A stretch of 8,659 nucleotides of DNA from JAJFUI01 sp039679885 (lineage in GTDB: Bacteria; Planctomycetota; Planctomycetia; Pirellulales; Thermoguttaceae). Below, piece by piece: positions 1-4,234 of this stretch. The notes below the pieces were generated by a model that saw only the letters and a list, made by a program, of their open reading frames with translations, was not told the DNA's origin and did no database searches. The position numbers were made by a program, and so were the translations under genes. How positions within the stretch are numbered: the first letter of the stretch is position 1; each line of letters begins with the position of its first letter. The stretch is from the NCBI GenBank assembly GCA_039679885.1, contig JBDKUC010000240.1:1-8659 (forward strand). The letters are read 5' to 3'.

Positions 1-164
1 TTGTAGACGGGGACGCCGTAGACTTCCTGGCCTCCCTTTCCGGGCGTGACGCCGGCCACGACGTGCGTGCCGTAGTCGAGCATCTCCATCGCGACGCGAC
101 GTCCCTGCTTGCCGGTAATGCCTTGGATCAACACCCGCGTGTTCTTATCAATCAACATGGTCAT
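1..164 (-). CDS. sucD: Succinyl-CoA synthetase (CoA ligase) alpha subunit, N-terminal part only
   Basis: The first 54 codons of the CoA-binding alpha subunit are present and the rest lies beyond the left edge. With the beta subunit it forms a cytoplasmic ligase joining an acid to CoA at the expense of ATP or GTP; in the TCA cycle the acid is succinate. The visible protein starts MTMLIDKNTRV, which aligns without gaps to E. coli SucD MSILIDKNTKV and supports the ATG at 164 over the one at 158. The Rossmann CoA-binding loop reads GITGKQG, followed by the family-typical VTPGKGG. It lies 125 bases downstream of the beta subunit gene on the same strand, so co-transcription is likely. The catalytic histidine is outside the window. 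Substrate specificity cannot be read from this fragment, and its partner is of an unusual type (see sucC). Confidence 0.9.
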   Translation of the reverse strand, partial: MTMLIDKNTRVLIQGITGKQGRRVAMEMLDYGTHVVAGVTPGKGGQEVYGVPVY

Positions 165-243
165 GGTAGTTCTCGCAATCGACTCGTGTACTCAGCCCGC
201 TGCACGCGATGAAGTAGTAGTGCTTGAACGGCCTTCCCGCAGA

Positions 244-267
244 GCGCGAACGTTACGTTCCTCGCGC
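244..267 (-). other. Small hairpin in the sucC-sucD gap
   Basis: The 125-base gap between sucC and sucD holds a small inverted repeat: GAACG (248-252) and CGTTC (256-260) around a TTA loop. GCGC arms on both sides (244-247 and 264-267) can extend the stem across a three-base bulge. No T-run follows on the minus strand, so it is not a clear terminator. It could modulate mRNA stability or be chance in GC-rich DNA. Nothing else recognisable lies in this gap. Confidence 0.25.
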
Positions 268-289
268 GGAGCGGGAGGAGTGCTTTGGT

Positions 290-1513
290 CTACGCCGAGC
301 GCGCCCGGTGATTTTGTTCTTGATGTTTCCTGGCTTGATGGATGACCATCCGGGCGGAATCGGCCACGGAGGTTGCCATGCCGCGGAGGAACAGGTGATA
401 GCCCTCCTCGGCCTGGATTTTGTTGAGCTGGGCGAAGGCTTCCTCGTCGCGAGGTCCTGCGCGGCGGATCAGGATGGGGATCGTCTTGTCGAAATTGGGC
501 GTCTCGCGGATGCCGCCCATGATCCCGCCGATGAGCGTCTCGTAAATGTCGGTGAAGTTCGCGCGGCCGCCGACGACCCAAATCGCGTGGATGGGGCCGG
601 GGTGCATCAGGGCGATCTTCGTGAGGCCCTTGACCTTCTCCGGCGTCGGGTTGCCGCTGTATTCGGTGAAGATGGCGGGCTTGCCGCCCAAGATGCAGAG
701 GGAGTCGAGGGCTTCAACGCTGGTTCCGCCGCCGGAGGCGAGCACGACGATGTCGCCGTCGAGTTCGTAGAACATTCGGCCCGCCGCGCCGCGCGTGTCG
801 CTGCGGTCGTTCTCGATCGCGAGTTGTTCGAGCCGACTTGGCGTCCGGCCTGAACTGAGCCGCTCCGGTAGGTTCAAGCCGGTTTGGCGGAACATGGCGT
901 CCTCGTCGATCTCGACCTTCGCGTCGGCGGCGACCCACTGGTCGTCGCGCGTCAGGACCAGCGGATTGATTTCGGCCAGCGTGGCGTCGCAATCGACGAA
1001 CATGCGATAGAGCTTTAGGAGAATCTCGTCGCCGCCTTTCATGCCGGCCCGCTCGGCCAGATCGGCTGCGGCGGCCGGCTGGAGGCCCTTGAGCACGTTG
1101 ACCGTGTGCGACCAAACGCCTTGTTGTCCGCCCTGGGCGGCCGACTCGACGTCGATGCCGCCGCGGTCGGAGACGATCACCGTCGGGGACGGGCCGATGT
1201 AGGTGACGGCCGCGTAGTACTCTTTAGCGATGTCGAGTTTTTTCTCGACGAGCACTTGTTGCACGGTTTCACCGAAGAGCTTTCGCCCGAGAAGCGAGCG
1301 TGCAGCCTCATCGGCCTGGGCGGCAGAGGTGCAGGGGATGACGGCGTTTGCCTTGCCGCGCCGGCCCCAGAGCACTTGGGCCTTGACCATCACGCTGCCG
1401 TACTCGGCAACCAGTTGTTTGGCCTCATCGGCCGACGCAACGATCTTTCCCGGCGGGATGGGAATCCCGGCCCGTTGGAACAGTCGCTTGCCTTCGAATT
1501 CGTAGAGTTTCAT
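290..1513 (-). CDS. sucC: ATP-grasp CoA ligase subunit (succinyl-CoA synthetase beta, ATP-citrate-lyase-like)
   Basis: This 407-residue protein is the nucleotide-binding subunit of an acyl-CoA synthetase and is probably cytoplasmic. The N-terminal ATP-grasp domain (about 1-240) starts MKLYEFEGKRLF, has GRRGKA at 50-55 and the metal-site segment EINPLVLT at 181-188. The C-terminal ligase domain (about 245-395) differs from E. coli SucC. It reads ASGGGTSV (259-266), EYSG (284-287), GGRANFTD (315-322) and IRRAGP (349-354), which match human ATP-citrate lyase segments AGGGASV, EYSG, GGSIANFTN and VRRGGP. In ACLY the ANFT loop and the second Arg of RRGGP contact citrate. Ordinary SucC has NGAG, DVGGG and IFGGIVRCD at these places. 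The next gene is sucD-like, so the pair may still be succinyl-CoA synthetase, or a citryl-CoA or other ligase. Length is near that of SucC (388 in E. coli). The ATG at 1513 gives the expected N-terminus, but no strong ribosome binding site precedes it. Confidence 0.93.
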   Translation of the reverse strand: MKLYEFEGKRLFQRAGIPIPPGKIVASADEAKQLVAEYGSVMVKAQVLWGRRGKANAVIPCTSAAQADEAARSLLGRKLFGETVQQVLVEKKLDIAKEYYAAVTYIGPSPTVIVSDRGGIDVESAAQGGQQGVWSHTVNVLKGLQPAAAADLAERAGMKGGDEILLKLYRMFVDCDATLAEINPLVLTRDDQWVAADAKVEIDEDAMFRQTGLNLPERLSSGRTPSRLEQLAIENDRSDTRGAAGRMFYELDGDIVVLASGGGTSVEALDSLCILGGKPAIFTEYSGNPTPEKVKGLTKIALMHPGPIHAIWVVGGRANFTDIYETLIGGIMGGIRETPNFDKTIPILIRRAGPRDEEAFAQLNKIQAEEGYHLFLRGMATSVADSARMVIHQARKHQEQNHRARSA

Positions 1514-1717
1514 AAGTCGTCTCGTCTTGGTAATGCCGCGGGCGCTGACCGCATGGCGCGGATCGAAGTGGCGGGCACGCGCTGTGTGCCAAGATCAATG
1601 TAGTTGGGCACGTTTCGGAGTGCCGAGGGTTGGCCGAGTCGTCTCTTGCAAGCCCGAGCAAAGGGCACGTGGGGTGTGCTAGCTACATTGCGGTTGCCCG
1701 ATCGCCAACTACCCGTA

Positions 1718-1746
1718 GTAATATTAACGACCGTAAAATGTGTCAA
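1718..1746 (-). promoter_or_regulatory. Candidate sigma-70-type promoter for sucC-sucD
   Basis: On the minus strand a perfect TTGACA (-35, 1746-1741) is followed after exactly 17 bases by TATTAC (-10, 1723-1718), which matches four of six consensus bases. Transcription would start near 1711 and leave a leader of about 195 bases before the sucC ATG. The local AT-richness contrasts with the GC-rich surroundings. I see no conserved riboswitch or other gene in the leader (1514-1711). Promoter rules in planctomycetes are not well defined, so this is a motif-based call. Confidence 0.5.
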
Positions 1747-1976
1747 GAGCATCGGCCGACGACGAGGCGAAAGATGGCAAAAACCGCTTCGATTCGCCGA
1801 GAAATTTCCCCTTCAGACGCTTCACGGCGTGAGTTTTGTCATCTCGCAGCGACCCTTAATAACCTTCGCTTATGGTGACGCGATTGTGAATCAACGCGTC
1901 CTCGGCGAGGTCGAATCGCCGTCCGCGGATGCTACGCCGGCTGGTCGAACCTCGCGGCGGGCCAGCCCACGGGTTC
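1747..1976. other. Intergenic stretch with no recognised gene
   Basis: This is the upstream half of the long gap between the kinase gene and sucC. Open frames cross it on both strands, but their translations are low in hydrophobic order, rich in Arg and Ser, and resemble no family I know. I found no RNA gene. The stretch next to it (1977-2211) carries the repeat cluster listed separately. Confidence 0.5.
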
Positions 1977-1997
1977 AACACTAGCCCGACGCGCAAG
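1977..1997 (+). repeat. Short dispersed repeat, copy A (plus orientation)
   Basis: A 21-base sequence beginning AACACTAGCCCGACG is repeated exactly, in inverted orientation, at 2191-2211. Read as protein it gives NTSPTRK, and in this copy the following bases extend it to NTSPTRKRG. I associate that string with spurious small ORFs annotated in many Pirellulales genomes, which suggests a dispersed genomic repeat. That association is from memory and was not searched. Confidence 0.65.
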
Positions 1998-2084
1998 CGA
2001 GGGTTGTGCCGCCTTTTTCCCTCGCTAATGTACTGTCTCAGAAATGACGGTCTGTATGTTGCATCATTCAGGACGAATGGGCGC

Positions 2085-2109
2085 CATGTCCCACGCTTGC
2101 GTGGGCATG
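2085..2109. repeat. Palindromic repeat element
   Basis: CCCACG (2090-2095) and CGTGGG (2100-2105) form a six-base-pair stem around CTTG. They are flanked by CATG at 2085-2088 and CATG at 2106-2109, which can extend the stem past one unpaired T. It lies between the two inverted copies of the 21-base repeat and looks like a REP-type palindrome. It is strand-symmetric, so either transcript would fold. Confidence 0.6.
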
Positions 2110-2117
2110 ACGGCGAA

Positions 2118-2155
2118 CATGCTTGCTGTCTCGCTGCGCTCGCTTAGCAAGCATG
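2118..2155. repeat. Palindromic repeat, 10-bp stem
   Basis: CATGCTTGCT (2118-2127) and AGCAAGCATG (2146-2155) are perfect complements around an 18-base loop. With the neighbouring palindrome and the flanking 21-base repeats it forms a compact mosaic just downstream of the histidine kinase stop codon. It could protect or end that transcript. No T-run follows on the minus strand, so a classical intrinsic terminator is not supported. Confidence 0.6.
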
Positions 2156-2190
2156 GCACCCAAAAATCCCCGACAGACTGAATCACTACA

Positions 2191-2211
2191 CTTGCGCGTC
2201 GGGCTAGTGTT
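2191..2211 (-). repeat. Short dispersed repeat, copy B (minus orientation)
   Basis: This is the exact reverse complement of the 21-base copy at 1977-1997, so the two copies face each other about 190 bases apart. The sequence beyond the 21-base core diverges at once on the sucC-distal side, which sets the boundary of the shared unit in this window. Confidence 0.65.
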
Positions 2212-2293
2212 CGACATTCCGGGTCTGATCTGCCCCGCATGGCGAGAAATGCGGGCTGGCGGGGACCGGCGGGCCGTCGCGATGCGTCGGGCC

Positions 2294-3025
2294 TCATTGC
2301 CCGCCATCGGCCGGCAGTCGGGCGAGGACGGGCAGGCTGATCGTCACCTGAGTGCCGCGGCCCGGTTCGCTTTGCAGGCCGATCTGGCCGCCGTGCCCTT
2401 CGATGATTCGCCGGGTGGTCGGCAATCCCAGGCCAGAGCCGCCGCGCTTCGTCGAGTAGAACGCCTCGAACACTTTCGCCCGGGTCTCGTCGTCCATGCC
2501 GATGCCGGTGTCGATGAGGTCCAGCGCGACGCCGTCGGGCGTGCCGTAGGTGCGGACAACCAACTGCCCGCCGTGCGGCATCGCCTGTTGGGCATTGATC
2601 ACGAGGTTCAACAGGGCGCCGTGGAACGCCTCGCGGTCCAGAAGCACGGTCGGCAGATTGCCCGTCATGTACTCGACCAATTCGACGCCGGACTGACGCG
2701 CCTGCGGCCGGTAGAAATCGAGCACCTCGCGAACGAGCGCATTCAAGTCGCTCGGCTGGAGGTTTAGCCGGTGGGCCTTGGCGAACTGGAGGAAGTCGTC
2801 CAGGAGGTCCTGCAAACGGCGGCACTCCTGCTGGACCAAGTCCACCTTCTTCATCGCCCGGCGATCGCGGGCCGAGTCCGAGTCCTGGAAGTCTTCGGCC
2901 AGCAGCTCCATGTTCATCCGGATCGTCGACAGCGGATTCTTGATCTCGTGCGCCAGCGCGCCCGCCAGGCGCGCGATCTCCGTGTACTGATCGACCAGCC
3001 GTTGATTCAGATCGGCGTTGAACAT
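2294..3025 (-). CDS. Soluble histidine kinase without sensor domain (NtrB-like core)
   Basis: The 243-residue protein is a transmitter core alone. It has a dimerisation/phosphoacceptor domain (about 15-90) with the H-box HEIKNPLS at 26-33 (His26 is the predicted phosphorylated residue) and a HATPase_c domain (about 95-232). The latter shows the N-box NLVINA (140-145), G1 box DTGIGM (172-177), F-box FEAFYSTK (186-193) and G2 box GGSGLGLPTTRRII (195-208). All catalytic motifs are intact. No membrane segment, PAS, GAF or receiver domain is present, and an in-frame TAG at 3058-3056 rules out a longer N-terminus. I chose ATG 3025; TTG 3031 adds two residues, and neither has a clear ribosome binding site. 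No response regulator lies nearby, so the partner and signal are unknown. The HEIKNPLS and STKRGGSGLGL motifs are typical of NtrB/ZraS-like kinases, which often pair with sigma-54 activators; that pairing is inference. Confidence 0.88.
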   Translation of the reverse strand: MFNADLNQRLVDQYTEIARLAGALAHEIKNPLSTIRMNMELLAEDFQDSDSARDRRAMKKVDLVQQECRRLQDLLDDFLQFAKAHRLNLQPSDLNALVREVLDFYRPQARQSGVELVEYMTGNLPTVLLDREAFHGALLNLVINAQQAMPHGGQLVVRTYGTPDGVALDLIDTGIGMDDETRAKVFEAFYSTKRGGSGLGLPTTRRIIEGHGGQIGLQSEPGRGTQVTISLPVLARLPADGGQ

Positions 3026-3091
3026 GAGCAAAGCAGGATGGAAAGCTGGAACCGGCTAAGTCGGCGTAACAGAACAAGGCGGCCGAAGAAC

Positions 3092-3150
3092 CGTAGGGCG
3101 GATTTCCCAATCCGTCCCAAAAGTGGACGGACTGGGAAGTCCATCCTACG
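3092..3150. repeat. Long imperfect palindrome (26-base arms)
   Basis: Two 26-base arms (3092-3117 and 3125-3150) are inverted copies with 22 of 26 positions matching, separated by seven bases (CAAAAGT). The outer ends read CGTAGG and CCTACG. The four differences are all transitions, and as RNA each strand keeps two as G-U pairs, so the fold survives in either transcript. It lies between the ORF6N gene and the histidine kinase, about 65 bases upstream of the kinase start. It resembles a small non-autonomous palindromic element. No target-site duplication was identified. The rest of the 3032-3282 gap holds nothing I recognise. Confidence 0.7.
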
Positions 3151-3282
3151 ACACGACTGCGAGATTCTACGGTGCGATGACTTGTGAACTAGATTTTAGC
3201 CTGCGCGGGTGAAAAGACAATCGGGCGCGTAAAGCGGTTTGCCGACTCGCAGCAGGGCCGCCGCGTTTCGCAACTGGATCGG

Positions 3283-3831
3283 TCAACCGTTCTCGTGGAC
3301 GTGGAAGCCGATCGGCCGGTGCGGCTGCTCTGCGGGGCGTTCCATCAGCTTGTTGAGCACGCTGGCGATGGCCTTGATCTGACTGTCGTGGAGTCGAACG
3401 GTTTCGGCCAGTTGCGTCAGTTGCTCGACCAGTTCGCCGGGCGTGGCCATCAAGCGTCGGAGCCGAACGAAGATGCGCATGATCTCGATGTTGACCTGCA
3501 CGGCAGTCGGCGACCGGAGCACGCTCGACAGCATTGCGACGCCATGCTCGGTGAAGGCCCAGGGCAGTTTTCGACGCCCGCCGTGGTCGAAACTTGAAGT
3601 CGCAATTTGCGACATCAAGTTCGTAACCTCTTGCTGCGTAAGCTGAAACGCAAAGTCCTCTGGGAACCGTTCTTGGTTGCGACGGACCTGTTCGTTGAGT
3701 CGCTTCGTCAGCACACCGTAGAGCTTCGCCAGGTCGAAATCGAGCATTACCCGTTGCCCGCGGACGACGCGAACCATCTGCTGGATCCGGTCCGGGGCGA
3801 TGATAACTTCCGTGGCGGCTTTCTTGGTCAT
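3283..3831 (-). CDS. ORF6N (KilA-N-like) DNA-binding domain protein
   Basis: The 182-residue protein has an ORF6N domain at about 18-105. The signature is VVRGQRVMLDFDLAKLYGV (22-40), then TKRLNEQVRRNQERFPEDF (42-60), a WAFTEHGVAML segment (91-101) and VQVNIEIMRIFVRLR (111-125). A probable helical or coiled C-terminal part follows (about 130-165). The ORF6N domain occurs in phage and bacterial proteins, is related to KilA-N and is thought to bind DNA; the cellular role is generally unknown. I chose ATG 3831 (MTKKAATEV). The frame stays open upstream to a GTG near 3900, but that lies inside the hairpin array and adds residues not typical of the family. No strong ribosome binding site is visible. 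No phage or toxin-antitoxin partner is adjacent. The gene is downstream of gyrA on the same strand and is preceded by the hairpin array. Confidence 0.85.
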   Translation of the reverse strand: MTKKAATEVIIAPDRIQQMVRVVRGQRVMLDFDLAKLYGVLTKRLNEQVRRNQERFPEDFAFQLTQQEVTNLMSQIATSSFDHGGRRKLPWAFTEHGVAMLSSVLRSPTAVQVNIEIMRIFVRLRRLMATPGELVEQLTQLAETVRLHDSQIKAIASVLNKLMERPAEQPHRPIGFHVHENG

Positions 3832-3888
3832 GCTGTGCAATCCAAGGCCAAGGGATTCTGCTGTCTTCAGGGAGCGAATCCGAGACTC

Positions 3889-4115
3889 ACGCCCGTTCAC
3901 GGGCGTTCCCGCCGTAAGCGGTCGTAGACCCGTGCTTCAGCACGGGTTGCATCCGGCAAATGCATCCGTTGTCACGCCTGTTTACAGGCGTCCTCCGCGT
4001 GCCCTCGGGCAGGAGGCCCATGAATGGGCCTGACAACCACAAGTCCCCGCTTCTCCCAACCCGGCGTAAACGCCGGGCCGATTACCGCTTCGCGGCAAGG
4101 GCCGTAAACGGCCCT
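3889..4115. repeat. Array of small hairpins with conserved four-base loops
   Basis: Six perfect hairpins of 18-20 bases lie in 227 bases: 3889-3906 (ACGCCCG, loop TTCA), 3928-3947 (ACCCGTGC, TTCA), 3974-3991 (ACGCCTG, TTTA), 4014-4031 (AGGCCCA, TGAA), 4060-4077 (CCCGGCG, TAAA) and 4098-4115 (AGGGCCG, TAAA). Weaker ones sit between them: CCG-TAAG-CGG at 3912-3921, a nested CCTCC/GGAGG plus GCCC/GGGC structure at 3992-4016, and CCGC-TTC-GCGG at 4085-4095. TGCATCCG is directly repeated at 3948-3955 and 3961-3968. The stems differ from one another, but the loops are all TRAA or its complement. The array fills the gap between gyrA and the ORF6N gene. I know no named family for it; it could be a structured RNA, a decay-protecting region or a mobile palindrome cluster. 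Confidence 0.8.
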
Positions 4116-4234
4116 ATAGCTCTCAACTGCGGATCCGCAAACTCGAAGTCGATCTTGTATTTCTTGAGCCTGATTCGGTCCCCCACAGCCTGGAGTGCAT
4201 AGCTCAATCGCTCGTCACCGAATTCGTTGGTCAG
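4082..4234 (-). CDS. Possible 50-codon ORF overlapping the gyrA stop (CTG start or gene remnant)
   Basis: Reading on from gyrA in another frame gives an open frame of 50 codons. It would start at CTG 4234-4232, which overlaps the gyrA TGA as CTGA. The translation runs TNEFGDERLSYALQAVG, then DRIRLKKYKIDFEFADPQL, and ends PFTALAAKR before TAA. The first 38 residues look protein-like, with mixed charge and alternating hydrophobics. The last dozen are translated hairpin-array sequence. AAGGAGG lies four bases upstream of the CTG, though this is also gyrA's Glu-rich tail. No ATG or GTG start is available nearby. It could be a CTG-initiated, translationally coupled small protein, or a gene with a usual ATGA overlap that lost its start and was cut short by the array. 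I recognise no family. Confidence 0.35.
   Translation of the reverse strand: MTNEFGDERLSYALQAVGDRIRLKKYKIDFEFADPQLRAIGPFTALAAKR

Noticed and set aside
2064..3110. A 348-codon minus-strand frame spanning the kinase
   Set aside because: It is the kinase read out of frame, very rich in Arg, Gly and Pro, and its ends run into translated repeats.
3832..3900. N-terminal extension of the ORF6N protein to a GTG near 3900
   Set aside because: The start would lie within a hairpin of the array and the added residues are not typical of the family. ATG 3831 gives a normal N-terminus.
3889..4115. CRISPR array
   Set aside because: There is no constant direct repeat and no regular spacer length. Only the loop and the stem length recur.
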